Shown: positions 55,760 through 64,000 of the stretch, one piece after another
Layout: every line of letters begins with the position of its first letter
How positions within the stretch are numbered: the first letter of the stretch is position 1
Position numbers and translations under genes: made by a program
Notes under the pieces: model-generated
Seen by the model: only the letters and a program-made list of their open reading frames with translations
Databases searched by the model: none
Told to the model about the DNA's origin: nothing
Assembly (NCBI GenBank): GCA_002368355.1
Contig: AP018281.1
Coordinates: 558,001 to 622,000 of the forward strand
DNA length: 64,000 bases
Reading direction: 5' to 3'
From: Chondrocystis sp. NIES-4102
GTDB taxonomy: Bacteria > Cyanobacteriota > Cyanobacteriia > Cyanobacteriales > Xenococcaceae

Positions 55760-56437
55760 ATGTTTAAACCTATTACTCACATTATCTATGATGTGGATGG
55801 CTTGCTATTAGATACAGAATCTCTCAATGAAAAAATTAATAGCACCATTGCACAACGCTATGATAAAACCTTTAATCTTGATCTTAAGATGGCGATCGCT
55901 GGACGCACAACTATAGATTCCGCCACCATTATTGTTAATACTTTGCAACTACCCCTAACTGTTGAAGCCTATCTTGCAGAACGAAATAAATTAATATATC
56001 CTTTGTATCCTAGTTGTCAAACTTTACCTGGGGCGATCAAACTAATTGAACATCTATCTTGTCATCAAATTCCCCAAGCACTTGCTTCTAGTTCCTCACG
56101 TCATCATTTTGGGCTTAAAACCATTAATCATCAGCAATGGGTGAAATTATTTCAGGTAGTAACTTTAGGAGACGACTGTGAACTAAAACACGGAAAACCT
56201 GCACCAGATATATTTTTACTTACCGCCCAAAGATTAAATGCTGCTCCTCAACAATGTTTAGTATTTGAAGATTCCATCGCTGGTATGCAGGCAGCCAAAG
56301 AGGCAGGAATGTCGGTAATAGCTATTCCCGATCCTATATTTGACCATGATTTATTCACCGCAGCAGATCAAGTACTTAATTCCCTCCTAGAGTTTCAACC
56401 TCAAGTTTGGAATTTACCCGCTTATAGTTTTTTATGA
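55760..56437 (+). CDS. HAD-superfamily phosphatase (GS1/pseudouridine-5'-phosphatase-like)
   Basis: This 225-residue HAD hydrolase of subfamily IA has nucleophile Asp11 and Asp13 in 'YDVDGLLLDTESLNEKI', Ser in 'ALASSSSRHHFGLKT', Lys in 'GKPAPDIFLL' and the acidic motif 'CLVFEDSIAGMQAAKEAGMS'. It is closest in pattern to GS1/HDHD1-type phosphatases, which act on small phospho-sugars or pseudouridine phosphate. Its stop overlaps the start of cbiB by 4 bp (ATGA), so translation of the two is coupled; a cobalamin-related substrate would be possible but is inference. Confidence 0.88.
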   Translation: MFKPITHIIYDVDGLLLDTESLNEKINSTIAQRYDKTFNLDLKMAIAGRTTIDSATIIVNTLQLPLTVEAYLAERNKLIYPLYPSCQTLPGAIKLIEHLSCHQIPQALASSSSRHHFGLKTINHQQWVKLFQVVTLGDDCELKHGKPAPDIFLLTAQRLNAAPQQCLVFEDSIAGMQAAKEAGMSVIAIPDPIFDHDLFTAADQVLNSLLEFQPQVWNLPAYSFL

Positions 56438-57435
56438 CAATTCAACATTCAAGCTTTATCTTAGTTTTGGCAGCCTTAGAAGATTATTTAATTGGTGATC
56501 CTTGGGGATGGATTCATCCTGTACAGTTAATGGGGTGGGTAATAACTAATTATAGTAACTGGGCGATAAAATACTTGCTCCCAGGTTGGCAACGTCGTTT
56601 AGCTGGAATTTTGCTTGGATCTGGTTTAATTGTGGGTAGTGGCTTAATCGGGTGGGTAATAATTTTTACTTGTCAACTCATTCATCCCTTATTTGGATAT
56701 TTCAGCCAGATCATATTATTAGCTAGTTGTTTTGCGGGTAAAAGTTTACGAGTTGCAGTTCAAGATGTTTTACAACCTTTAACCGAGCAAGACTTAGAAA
56801 CAGCGCGATCGCGTTTAAGTATGTATGTAGGACGTGATACTCAAGACCTATCAGAATCAGAAATATTACGCGCATTACTCGAAACCGTCGCCGAAAATAC
56901 AGTTGATGGAGTCACCGCCCCACTTTTCTATGCCATTTTAGGGGCATTAATTCCCAGTTTGGGTGTAGTTCCCCTCGCCTTAGCTTATAAAGCTGCTAGC
57001 ACCCTTGATTCGATGGTAGGGTATCTACGTGAACCCTATACAGATCTAGGTTGGTTTAGCGCGCAGCTAGAAGATCGTTTAACTTGGCTTCCTTGTCGTC
57101 TAACTGTCTTAACATTGAGTTTATTTTCCAGACAACCTTTAAAGGTATTAGCTATTTGTCGTCGCGATGGTATCAAAGATCCTAGTCCTAATTCTGGTTG
57201 GAGTGAATCTATCTATGCAGCCATTCTCAAAGTTCAGTTAGGAGGTAAAAATACTTATCAAGGAATAGTTAAAGATAAACCTTTATTAGGAGATGATCTT
57301 GAAGTAATTTCGGGAGCGAAAATCAATCAAGCCCTTGGACTAACTCGCTACTGTTTTCTTACTTGGTTAGCGATCGCCTTCTTTGTAACTATTAACTTTG
57401 GGTTATTATCAATACGCTTAAACATGGATAATTGA
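56434..57435 (+). CDS. cbiB: Adenosylcobinamide-phosphate synthase
   Basis: CbiB (CobD) attaches the aminopropanol (phosphate) arm to adenosylcobyric acid. The 333-residue membrane protein has about five hydrophobic helices and the family motifs 'AALEDYLIGDPWGWIHPVQL', 'RSRLSMYVGRDTQDLSESEI', 'ETVAENTVDGVTAPLFYAIL' and 'KAASTLDSMVGY'. It overlaps the HAD gene by 4 bp. cobU, the next enzyme in the pathway, is 23 kb away. No cobalamin riboswitch is visible upstream of the HAD gene. Confidence 0.95.
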   Translation: MTIQHSSFILVLAALEDYLIGDPWGWIHPVQLMGWVITNYSNWAIKYLLPGWQRRLAGILLGSGLIVGSGLIGWVIIFTCQLIHPLFGYFSQIILLASCFAGKSLRVAVQDVLQPLTEQDLETARSRLSMYVGRDTQDLSESEILRALLETVAENTVDGVTAPLFYAILGALIPSLGVVPLALAYKAASTLDSMVGYLREPYTDLGWFSAQLEDRLTWLPCRLTVLTLSLFSRQPLKVLAICRRDGIKDPSPNSGWSESIYAAILKVQLGGKNTYQGIVKDKPLLGDDLEVISGAKINQALGLTRYCFLTWLAIAFFVTINFGLLSIRLNMDN

Positions 57436-57638
57436 CAATTGACAATTGATAATTAATTTGGTCGCTTGACCTCGAACCGTGAGGCTGGGGTAACTATCAA
57501 TTATCCGAGGGCTAAAGAATGAATTTTCTTCAAATTATTGACCGCCCGAATCCATTCTTAATTATCAATAGCGTGAATATTACCTAAACCCCCACTACTC
57601 CCTCCCCCACTACTTACTACCTACTGACTCGTTACTCG

Positions 57639-57688
57639 TTACTCTCATTGTCCCCTTGTGGGATTACTCTCATTGTCCCCTTGTGGGA
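57639..57688. repeat. 25-bp perfect tandem duplication
   Basis: The unit begins 'ttactctcattgtcccc' and ends 'ttgtggga'. Two perfect copies stand head to tail (57639-57663 and 57664-57688), which implies a recent duplication. Confidence 0.9.
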
Positions 57689-57705
57689 TTACTTTTTATT
57701 CACCA

Positions 57706-57806
<101 letters not shown>

Positions 57807-58067
57807 AATTGTTCGGCAATCCACCCAGAAAACCTGATCTTGCATAAATTTTTTTACCTCATCATATATATAAAGTAAATCAGTAAAACTGTCACTAAAA
57901 ATCCCCAAATTATAGTAGGTATTTGATCGATTAATAATCTGATATTTTTAGCCAAATAGTTGAACCTTTATTTTCAAGCTTGCGTCTAAAAATATAGTCG
58001 GACAGTTCAAAATCAAACGAAGTATTGCTGACTTTTAATCAGTTTATAAGGAGTCATAACTGTACAG

Positions 58068-59051
58068 ATGCCCAACGCCAACATAGAAAAAACAACCACA
58101 AAAAAAACTTATTCAGCAGATATGGTGAGAACCTATCTTCATGAAATTGGACGGGTACGCTTGTTAACCCACGAACAAGAAATTGTTTATGGTAAACAAG
58201 TGCAGAAAATGATGATCCTGTTAACCGAAAAAGAAGAATTAGAGCAGCAGCTAGAAACTAAGCTCAGTCTGAAGGAGTGGGCGGACAAAGTCCAAATGAG
58301 TGAAACAGAAATTAACAGGATTATTCGTGAGGGTCAAAGAGCCAAACAAAGAATGATCGAGGCAAACTTACGTTTAGTAGTGGCGATCGCCAAAAAATAT
58401 CAAAAACGTAATATGGAGTTTCTCGATTTAATTCAAGAAGGTAGTTTAGGTTTGGAAAGAGGAGTCGAAAAATTCGATCCTACCAAAGGGTATAAATTTT
58501 CTACCTACGCTTATTGGTGGATTCGTCAAGCAATCACTAGAGCGATCGCTCAACAAGCCCGTACCATTCGTTTACCAATTCATATCACCGAAAAGCTCAA
58601 TAAAATTAAGAAAACTCAACGAGAACTATCTCAAAAACTTGGACGTAGTGCTGAACCTAGAGAAATAGCCAAGGAGTTAGGTTTAAAAACTTCCCAAATT
58701 CGGGAGTATTTAAGTATTGCTCGTCAACCCATATCTTTAGATGTCCGTGTTGGTGACAATCAGGATACTGAATTATCCGAATTATTAGAAGATGAAGGAG
58801 CATCACCAGATAATTATGCAACTCAACAGCTATTACGCCAAGATTTGTATAATTTGATGGCAGATCTAACCCCTCAACAACAAGAAGTTATTTCTTTGCG
58901 CTTTGGCTTAAATGATGGCAATGAACTATCCCTAGCTAAAATCGGTCAAAGAATGAGCCTTAGTCGTGAACGAGTACGTCAATTAGAGCATCAAGCTTTA
59001 TCACTATTAAGAAGACGTAGAAACTATGTTCGAGAATATATTGCAAGTTAA
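58068..59051 (+). CDS. Group 2 sigma-70 factor (SigB/SigD type)
   Basis: This non-essential, primary-like sigma factor has 327 residues. Region 1.2 is 'ADMVRTYLHEIGRVRLLTHE', region 2 'MIEANLRLVVAIAKKYQKRN' and 'TYAYWWIRQAITRAIAQQAR', region 3 'GRSAEPREIAKELGLKTSQI', and region 4.2 'LAKIGQRMSLSRERVRQLEH'. It lacks the long N-terminal region of the principal sigma SigA. Group 2 factors redirect RNA polymerase during stress, dark or nutrient change in cyanobacteria. AAGGAG is 15 bp before the ATG. A long hairpin follows the gene. Confidence 0.93.
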   Translation: MPNANIEKTTTKKTYSADMVRTYLHEIGRVRLLTHEQEIVYGKQVQKMMILLTEKEELEQQLETKLSLKEWADKVQMSETEINRIIREGQRAKQRMIEANLRLVVAIAKKYQKRNMEFLDLIQEGSLGLERGVEKFDPTKGYKFSTYAYWWIRQAITRAIAQQARTIRLPIHITEKLNKIKKTQRELSQKLGRSAEPREIAKELGLKTSQIREYLSIARQPISLDVRVGDNQDTELSELLEDEGASPDNYATQQLLRQDLYNLMADLTPQQQEVISLRFGLNDGNELSLAKIGQRMSLSRERVRQLEHQALSLLRRRRNYVREYIAS

Positions 59052-59082
59052 AACTGTTTGAGATAAATTTTGCTAATAACTG

Positions 59083-59160
59083 GCGATCTACACTAGTTTG
59101 TTATAAATTCGATCTATTAATCTATAGATTTGATAACAGCAAGTGAGGTCGCTATTATTA
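59083..59160 (+). terminator. Long hairpin downstream of the group 2 sigma gene (probable terminator)
   Basis: The arms 59083-59104 and 59133-59152 pair over about 18 positions with small bulges (GCGA..CT.CACT...TGTTAT against ATAACA...AGTG.AG.TCGC). The loop itself contains AATCTATAGATT. A U/A-rich stretch ending TTTTT follows at 59153-59165. It is unusually long for a simple terminator. Confidence 0.55.
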
Positions 59161-59165
59161 TTTTT

Positions 59166-59282
59166 ATGTTACAAAATAGACAATTAATTTTAACCCCTGC
59201 TGGATATCCTAGTATCTTGGCGGGGGTTCATGGCAAAATGACCATCGAGTCCGATAATTATGGTCTAGAAGGTGTCGGCTAG
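59166..59282 (+). CDS. Possible 38-codon leader ORF upstream of ACP fusion gene
   Basis: ATG at 59166 opens 38 codons to TAG at 59280: 'MLQNRQLILTPAGYPSILAG' then VHGKMTIESDNYGLEGVG. Base composition rises sharply here compared with its flanks. No good ribosome-binding site is visible. The same bases form two hairpins, so an RNA function is at least as likely as a peptide. I do not recognise the peptide. Confidence 0.3.
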   Translation: MLQNRQLILTPAGYPSILAGVHGKMTIESDNYGLEGVG

Positions 59283-59286
59283 ACCA
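59192..59286 (+). promoter_or_regulatory. Structured leader of the ACP fusion gene (candidate RNA element)
   Basis: Hairpin 1 pairs AACCCCTGC (59192-59200) with GCGGGGGTT (59220-59228), nine pairs with one C-C mismatch or wobble-free gap. Hairpin 2 pairs TGGTCTAG (59261-59268) with CTAGACCA (59279-59286), perfect over eight pairs. CCGA (59251-59254) could alternatively pair with TCGG (59275-59278) in the loop of hairpin 2, giving a pseudoknot or a switch. No U-run follows. The start codon of the downstream gene is 90 bp away. Confidence 0.4.
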
Positions 59287-59376
59287 AACCAATAAGCGAA
59301 GATCAAAATTACCATTCTCTGCTGGTGGCTAAGTTCTCCACAGTGAATTTTTAACTAAGTGGTGTAGGAGTTAGTA

Positions 59377-61011
59377 ATGACACTATTCAATGAAACGTTA
59401 AATGGCAAAGAAAGTAAAAATAGTTTTGGAAGTATTAATGGTAAATCAAATAATTTAAATGTAAATTCTCAAGCAGAAGCAATACAGGTTTGGTTAATTG
59501 ATAAGTTAGCAACAATTCTAGATCTTGAACCACATCAAATTGATGTAACTCAGGATTTTGAAGAATATGGATTAGAATCGGCAGAGGCGATTAATTTATC
59601 AGGCGGTTTAGAAGATTATTTGGGTTGTCGGTTGCCACCTACCCTCTTGTGGGATTATCAAAATATAGAAGCTTTAGCGCAATATTTAGCTAATTGTAAA
59701 TTGCCTCAAGACTCAGTTAATTCAATCGATGATTTAAGGGAAGTCTCGCCCACCACTATAGATAATTTAGCTAAAAATACTGTTGATCATAATTCTTTAG
59801 AAATACCTGTCGAAAATTATAAATTTGAAGAATTTCCTGAATATCAAAAATTATTAGCTCAACAACAACAGGTAGCCAGTTTAGGTAACGGTAATCCGTT
59901 TTTTATTCCCCAAGAAACCATAGTAAACGATCGCACTATTATTGGTGGTCAGGAATTTATTAATTTTGCTACCTATAATTACATTGGGATGTGTGGTGAT
60001 CCTCAAGTAACCCAAGCAGCAATTGAAGCGATTGATCGCTACGGTACATCTGCTTGTGCTAGCCGTTTAATTTCGGGTGAAAAACCAATACACAGGGAAT
60101 TAGAACAAGAACTTGCTGATTTTCTAGGTGTAGAGGACAGTATTATGATGGTAGGTGGTCATGCCACAAATGTGACTACCATAGGTCATTTATTCGGCAA
60201 AAACGACTTAGTAATTTATGATTCCCTTAGCCATAATAGTATCCTTCAGGGCTGTTTCCTTTCTGGAGCAAGTTTAGTAGCATTTTCTCACAATGATACA
60301 GAAGATCTAGAAAATATCCTACGCGATCGCCGACACCGTTATCAACGAGTCTTGATTGTTATAGAAGGAGTCTATAGTACTGATGGTGATATTGCTAATT
60401 TGCCAGAATTTATTAAGTTAAAGCAGCAGTATAAAACATTCTTGATGGTCGATGAAGCCCATTCTATGGGAACAATAGGCAAAACTGGGCGTGGGATTAG
60501 TGAATATTGGCAAATAAACCCCAAAGACGTAGATTTATGGATGGGTACTCTCAGTAAGTCTTTTGCAAGCTGTGGTGGCTATATTGCAGGTAGTAAAGCT
60601 ATAGTTGAATATCTTAAATATACCGCCCCTGGTTTTGTTTTTAGCGTTGGTATGTCACCACCCAATGCAGCAGCGACTTTAGCAGCAATTCGCGTCCTTA
60701 AAGCACAACCCCAAAGAGCAACAATTCTGCAAGATCGGGCAAAATTCTTTTTAGATTTAGCTAAACAACAGGGTTTGAATACTGGAATGAGTAAAGATTC
60801 CCCAGTCATTCCCATAATTGTCGGAGATTCTTTAAAATCAATTCAACTATCACAAAATTTGTTTAAGCAAGGAATAAATGTTCCTTTTATGATTTATCCT
60901 TCAGTTCCGCAAAACGGCGCACGCTTAAGATTTTTTATTACTTGTAATCATACTGAAGATCAGATTCGCTCGACTATCAGTGTTTTAACAGCAGAACTTA
61001 ATAAGTTATAA
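59377..61011 (+). CDS. Acyl carrier protein / alpha-oxoamine synthase fusion
   Basis: This 544-residue two-domain enzyme has a phosphopantetheine-carrier domain (about 32-110) with 'FEEYGLESAEAINLSGGLED', where Ser68 is the expected attachment site, and a PLP-dependent alpha-oxoamine synthase domain (about 160-544) like BioF/KBL/SPT. There, 'INFATYNYIGMCGDPQVTQA', 'VDEAHSMGTIGKTGRGISEY' and Lys394 in 'GTLSKSFASCGGYIAGS' form the PLP site. It would condense an ACP-bound acyl chain with an amino acid, giving an alpha-amino ketone lipid or a secondary-metabolite unit. No dedicated pathway genes are adjacent. It lies between two sigma genes and ends with a strong terminator. Confidence 0.88.
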   Translation: MTLFNETLNGKESKNSFGSINGKSNNLNVNSQAEAIQVWLIDKLATILDLEPHQIDVTQDFEEYGLESAEAINLSGGLEDYLGCRLPPTLLWDYQNIEALAQYLANCKLPQDSVNSIDDLREVSPTTIDNLAKNTVDHNSLEIPVENYKFEEFPEYQKLLAQQQQVASLGNGNPFFIPQETIVNDRTIIGGQEFINFATYNYIGMCGDPQVTQAAIEAIDRYGTSACASRLISGEKPIHRELEQELADFLGVEDSIMMVGGHATNVTTIGHLFGKNDLVIYDSLSHNSILQGCFLSGASLVAFSHNDTEDLENILRDRRHRYQRVLIVIEGVYSTDGDIANLPEFIKLKQQYKTFLMVDEAHSMGTIGKTGRGISEYWQINPKDVDLWMGTLSKSFASCGGYIAGSKAIVEYLKYTAPGFVFSVGMSPPNAAATLAAIRVLKAQPQRATILQDRAKFFLDLAKQQGLNTGMSKDSPVIPIIVGDSLKSIQLSQNLFKQGINVPFMIYPSVPQNGARLRFFITCNHTEDQIRSTISVLTAELNKL

Positions 61012-61041
61012 ATTGATTTTAAAATTAGGGTTTTTAATTAG

Positions 61042-61073
61042 CAGAAATAGTTAATACTGTTTCTGTTTTTTTT
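61042..61073 (+). terminator. Intrinsic terminator of the ACP fusion gene
   Basis: CAGAAA-t-AGT pairs with ACT-g-TTTCTG (61042-61065) around a TAAT loop, followed by eight T residues. It lies 31 bp after the stop. Confidence 0.88.
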
Positions 61074-61252
61074 GTTTATTTATATTCTATAAAAATTTTA
61101 ACAATTATGTCTAAAATGCGTATTTGCTCGTAGAAAAAAAAACCTTGCTAGAGATTTTCCGTAAAACGACTATGGTGCAGATTTTTTTAACAACAGAAAA
61201 TTAAATCTAGATTCATATAAATAGATTGTTGATCAGGAAAAACTTTATTGTT

Positions 61253-62020
61253 ATGACTACTCAAGCTCTTAATTACCGTTACATGAAATTCCTTCAGGAT
61301 TATCATCGTCAACCATCCTTAAAATTACGTAATAAGTTAGTTGAGTTAAATACAGGTTTAGTTAGAAAAGTTGCCCATCAAATTTGTCGTAAATGTGCCG
61401 AACCCTATGAAGATTTAGAACAGATTGGATATTTAGGTTTAATTAGAGCAATTGAACGTTTTGATCCAAACCTAGGTTCAGCATTTAGTTCTTTTGCCAT
61501 CCCTTATATTCGAGGTGAGATGCTACATTATTTAAGAGATCGTGGTAGTATCATGCGTATTCCTCGTAGATGGCAAGAACTTCACACTAGAGGGAAAAAA
61601 TTACGTAAGGATTTGATTGAAAAGCTAGGACGTTTACCCAAGGATACAGAGTTAGCAAAGGGTTTGGGTGTTCCTTTAGCAGAATGGAGTGAATGCCAAT
61701 TAGCTTTACAAAATCGTTTACCAATTAGTTTAGATGCTGTAGTTAATAATTCTCTCGATTCTACCATTACTTTTGGTGAGACTCTTGCTGATCCTAATTA
61801 TCATCAAAAACGTAAATTAGAAGATGATAAATTACAATTACAAAGAGCAATGAATCAATTGGAAGAAAAAACTAAAGCAGCAATTGAATGTGTATTTTTG
61901 TGGGATCTACCTCGCAAAGAAGCAGCTAAACATATCGGCATTAGTCCAATGACTGTAACTAGACATTTACATAAAGGAATTGAACAATTAGGTTTGATGT
62001 TAGAACCACAAGCAGCTTAA
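61253..62020 (+). CDS. sigF: Group 3 sigma factor, SigF-like
   Basis: This alternative sigma factor has 255 residues from the ATG at 61253; the frame is open nine codons upstream to a TTG. Region 2 'EDLEQIGYLGLIRAIERFDP' and 'AFSSFAIPYIRGEMLHYLRD', region 3 'GRLPKDTELAKGLGVPLAEW' and region 4 'RKEAAKHIGISPMTVTRHLH' define the SigB/F/G class. 'MRIPRRWQELHTRGKKLRKD' is typical of cyanobacterial SigF, which controls pilus/motility and stress genes. No anti-sigma gene is adjacent. A perfect terminator follows at 62156. Confidence 0.9.
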   Translation: MTTQALNYRYMKFLQDYHRQPSLKLRNKLVELNTGLVRKVAHQICRKCAEPYEDLEQIGYLGLIRAIERFDPNLGSAFSSFAIPYIRGEMLHYLRDRGSIMRIPRRWQELHTRGKKLRKDLIEKLGRLPKDTELAKGLGVPLAEWSECQLALQNRLPISLDAVVNNSLDSTITFGETLADPNYHQKRKLEDDKLQLQRAMNQLEEKTKAAIECVFLWDLPRKEAAKHIGISPMTVTRHLHKGIEQLGLMLEPQAA

Positions 62021-62155
62021 ACTAGTTTATAGGTAATAGGTAATAGATTAAAAATAATACAGGTATTTGAAAAATTTTACTTAATTTAGTTTGTTCGGTC
62101 ACAACTATAAATTTATAGATATTTTCTTCTAGTTTTTATTTAACAATCCATTGAG

Positions 62156-62185
62156 CAAGCATCTAAATTGGTGCTTGTTTTTTTT
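62156..62185 (+). terminator. Intrinsic terminator of the SigF-like gene
   Basis: CAAGCATC (62156-62163) pairs with GGTGCTTG (62170-62177), eight pairs including one wobble, around a TAAATT loop, then eight T residues. It sits 1 bp from the end of the convergent gene. Confidence 0.88.
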
Positions 62186-62186
62186 A

Positions 62187-62603
62187 TTAATTAAATAATT
62201 CAAATACCTGACGGCAAAATAACTTTAATTGTTCTTCTGTATCTTCGGCAGGTTGACATTTACCGACAAATTGCCAATTATCTATAGTGGAGAATTTCCA
62301 AGCTTGTCCAACATGGCTAAACCCACAGGTTTCTACCCCAATAAACCGTTCTTTTTCCTCGGTGGGATCTTTATAAAAGCGAATTTGTACCAAAATACTG
62401 TTGCTTTGATAACGTCTACTCCAACCAGGAAAATGAAAACCTATATCGATTGAATCAGGATCAACTAATTCACGAGTATTAGGATCATTTTTCCAGGGTT
62501 TTAGATCAGCTTTGGCATCGGGAAACTGTGCCTTAAACAAAGTAACTGTAGAGGCAATTTTGGTAGCAATATCTAATCCTTTAGCTCGCTCCGATGCATT
62601 CAT
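62187..62603 (-). CDS. Conserved hypothetical protein, 138 residues
   Basis: This soluble alpha/beta protein without signal peptide begins 'MNASERAKGLDIATKIASTV'. A beta-rich middle ('DIGFHFPGWSRRYQSNSILV', 'QIRFYKDPTEEKERFIGVET') and 'AWKFSTIDNWQFVGKCQPAE' follow. The look is that of a conserved cyanobacterial protein, but I cannot name the family or a motif. It is monocistronic; its stop abuts the SigF terminator. Confidence 0.7.
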   Translation of the reverse strand: MNASERAKGLDIATKIASTVTLFKAQFPDAKADLKPWKNDPNTRELVDPDSIDIGFHFPGWSRRYQSNSILVQIRFYKDPTEEKERFIGVETCGFSHVGQAWKFSTIDNWQFVGKCQPAEDTEEQLKLFCRQVFELFN

Positions 62604-62775
62604 ACATTGCTCTCCTGTTGCCTATCTTTATTTAACCACTTGTTTCATTATTTAGTACAAAGATCCATTGGCATTGCTGTATCAAAGGATAGAATTTAAG
62701 GAATTTGCTCTTTATTTTAACTAGTTTTGAAGCAAACCCAAGACTTAGGGTATAAAGCTTGATCCGATGCAATAT

Positions 62776-63045
62776 CTAAAAGGCTTGTATCCATTCTTTA
62801 ACTTCATATTCAGTCCAGATACCATTTTGCCAATAGGGATCAGACTCTACAAGTTGACGAATCACAGTTTCATTCTCGCCTTCATAAATTCCAAAAACTT
62901 GGGTATTATCTTTAGTTGGGCCTAGAGTAATTAGGATACCATCAGCCTGTTGACGAGCCAAACCATCTAAATGTGCTTGACGGAATGGGGTTCTTTTTTC
63001 TAGGGCGTTTTCGCAATAACTACCCCACATAATGTATTTTGGCAT
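62776..63045 (-). CDS. YciI-family protein
   Basis: This 89-residue ferredoxin-like-fold protein begins 'MPKYIMWGSYCENALEKRTP'. It has the family pattern 'RQAHLDGLARQQADGILITL' with the conserved His, 'VFGIYEGENETVIRQLVESD' and 'DPYWQNGIWTEYEVKEW'. YciI-like proteins have been proposed to be small enzymes (dehydration/HCl elimination in one case); the local role is unknown. It is monocistronic. Confidence 0.9.
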   Translation of the reverse strand: MPKYIMWGSYCENALEKRTPFRQAHLDGLARQQADGILITLGPTKDNTQVFGIYEGENETVIRQLVESDPYWQNGIWTEYEVKEWIQAF

Positions 63046-63075
63046 AATTAAGAAATTAAGAAAAAATCTGAAAAA

Positions 63076-63109
63076 GCGATCGCAAATGGTGGGCTACGCC
63101 CAATCGCGG
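63076..63109. repeat. Second copy of the 34-bp palindromic element
   Basis: This is 31/34 identical to 10412-10445, with the same HIP1 end and the same GGGC-tac-GCCC core, here in a spacer between the YciI and PfkB genes. Confidence 0.85.
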
Positions 63110-63254
63110 AGGATAAGTGAGTAATAAGTAAGGGGGAATTGAGCTACATTTCTATTTTCTACCTAACTACCTTGTCTTTTTTAACTACTTGTGAGGGCGT
63201 AATTTGAAGATATTCTCCAGATGTTAACCGCCCGAATTGCTACTGGCTACTTGA

Positions 63255-64000
63255 TTAATTAGCTACTTTTAGTTCGTTTAAAAGAGCTTTTACTTCTGGA
63301 GTTTTTAGACGCGCCCCTAAACTGGTTACAATTTTAGCCGATGCTAGGGAAGCTAAACGTCCAGCCTCCGCCAAAGTTAGACCGTTGGTAATGCCGTATA
63401 ATAATGCCCCTGCATACATATCCCCTGCACCCACTGTGTCAATTGCTTTAACTGGAAAAGCTGCAATTTCAATTAATTCTTCTCCATCAAAAATTACTGA
63501 ACCTTTAGCACCACGAGTAATAGCAAATTCTTTGGCTAAAGTTTTAAGATAGTCTACTGCGACGTTGAAATCTTCGGTTTCTGCCATCAACAGTGCTTCC
63601 CCTTCATTGGCAAAGAGAAAATCAACTCCAGAACCAATAATCTCCAATAGCCCTTGTTTAAAAAACTTTACCATGTTTAAATCAGCTAAAGTAAAGGCAG
63701 TTTTATTACCTGCACCCTCGGCAATTTCCTTAGCTTTAATCGCTGCTTGTTTACTCTGTTCACCACTGACTAAATAACCTTCTATATAGGTATATTTCGC
63801 ATTTTCAATTACGAATGGTACTAATTCTGTATCAGAAAAGTTACCTGAAATACCCAAAAAAGTATTCATAGTGCGATCGGCATCTGGGGTTACAAATACT
63901 AAGCATTTACCTGTTACCCCCGACTCAGGAGGATGATTTTCTAAATTAGTAGCTACTCCACAATCTAGTAAATCTTGGGTGTAAAATCTACCAGGTTCAT
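63255..64000 (-). CDS. PfkB-family carbohydrate/nucleoside kinase (5' end outside window)
   Basis: This ribokinase-superfamily kinase may use adenosine or a sugar. The frame is open from 63255 to the right edge and has no start inside the window. Upstream of the first internal ATG (63869) the frame reads GRFYTQDLLDCGVATN and GVTGKCLVFVTPDADRTMNT, clearly PfkB sequence. The active site 'AIDTVGAGDMYAGALLYGIT' holds the DTxGAGD anion hole and catalytic Asp. About 248 residues are present, some 80 short of a full protein. 'VTPDADRTMNTFLG' favours the adenosine-kinase-like subgroup. Confidence 0.92.
   Translation of the reverse strand, partial: EPGRFYTQDLLDCGVATNLENHPPESGVTGKCLVFVTPDADRTMNTFLGISGNFSDTELVPFVIENAKYTYIEGYLVSGEQSKQAAIKAKEIAEGAGNKTAFTLADLNMVKFFKQGLLEIIGSGVDFLFANEGEALLMAETEDFNVAVDYLKTLAKEFAITRGAKGSVIFDGEELIEIAAFPVKAIDTVGAGDMYAGALLYGITNGLTLAEAGRLASLASAKIVTSLGARLKTPEVKALLNELKVAN

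Overview
The window is cyanobacterial chromosome. The evidence is the frequent HIP1 palindrome GCGATCGC (for example at 3763, 8192 and 22-23 kb), a low G+C background with very AT-rich intergenic spacers, and a gene set specific to oxygenic phototrophs: petG, cytM, crtD, cyAbrB, cyanobacterial group 2 and group 3 sigma factors, and paired cyanobacterial DUF families (DUF3038/DUF4335, DUF2499/DUF3593, DUF2605/DUF2973, DUF2996). Heptanucleotide tandem repeats and GC-rich palindromes in the spacers suggest a coccoid or pleurocapsalean-type genome rather than a streamlined picocyanobacterium, but that placement is inference. I saw no rRNA, tRNA, CRISPR array, complete IS element, prophage or replication origin.

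Layout. 0-6.6 kb: 5' end of a DinB-like gene, an RluE/RsuA-type pseudouridine synthase, an orphan membrane protein, an OmpR response regulator, a TolC plus O-antigen-ligase pair, and apt. 6.7-9 kb: four conserved cyanobacterial genes of unknown function (DUF3038, DUF4335, DUF2499, DUF3593). 9-20.5 kb: argG, an RfbD-like reductase with a palindromic element inside its reading frame, an RTX-protein relic, acnB, ruvC, a TPR protein, trpB and an RNase D-like exonuclease. 20.8-28.9 kb: GNAT, Nudix, DUF2996, tsaE, petG (38 codons), cytM, DUF2973/DUF2605, thrS and a DEP protein. 29-34.7 kb: an SMC-like/DndD-like ATPase with a small overlapping upstream gene, a secreted curlin-like repeat protein, cobU, cyAbrB and a dead CPBP protease gene. 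35-46 kb: DUF218, a FAD oxidoreductase, a NeuD-type acyltransferase, leuC, rnc, crtD, a SpoIIM-family protein and a secreted WD40 protein. 46.5-52.8 kb: a ketopantoate-reductase-like protein, a DASS transporter, a periplasmic binding protein, MgtC and Nfu. 53-64 kb: a pentapeptide-repeat protein, aroC, a HAD phosphatase with cbiB, a group 2 sigma factor, an ACP/alpha-oxoamine-synthase fusion, a group 3 sigma factor (SigF-like), YciI and a PfkB kinase that runs off the window.

Most genes are housekeeping and stand singly or in two-gene units. cobU and cbiB both serve the late steps of cobalamin assembly but lie 23 kb apart. argG, leuC, trpB and aroC serve amino-acid synthesis. petG and cytM are divergent electron-transport genes. 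The parts most worth a second look are the ATPase/small-gene pair (29.0-31.3 kb), the curlin-like secreted protein (31.6 kb), the hairpin-rich leader of the ACP fusion gene between two sigma factors (59.1-59.4 kb), the palindrome inserted into a coding region (10.4 kb), and the repeat mosaics of the spacers. No clearly new multi-gene system is proven here; the candidates are stated as hypotheses.
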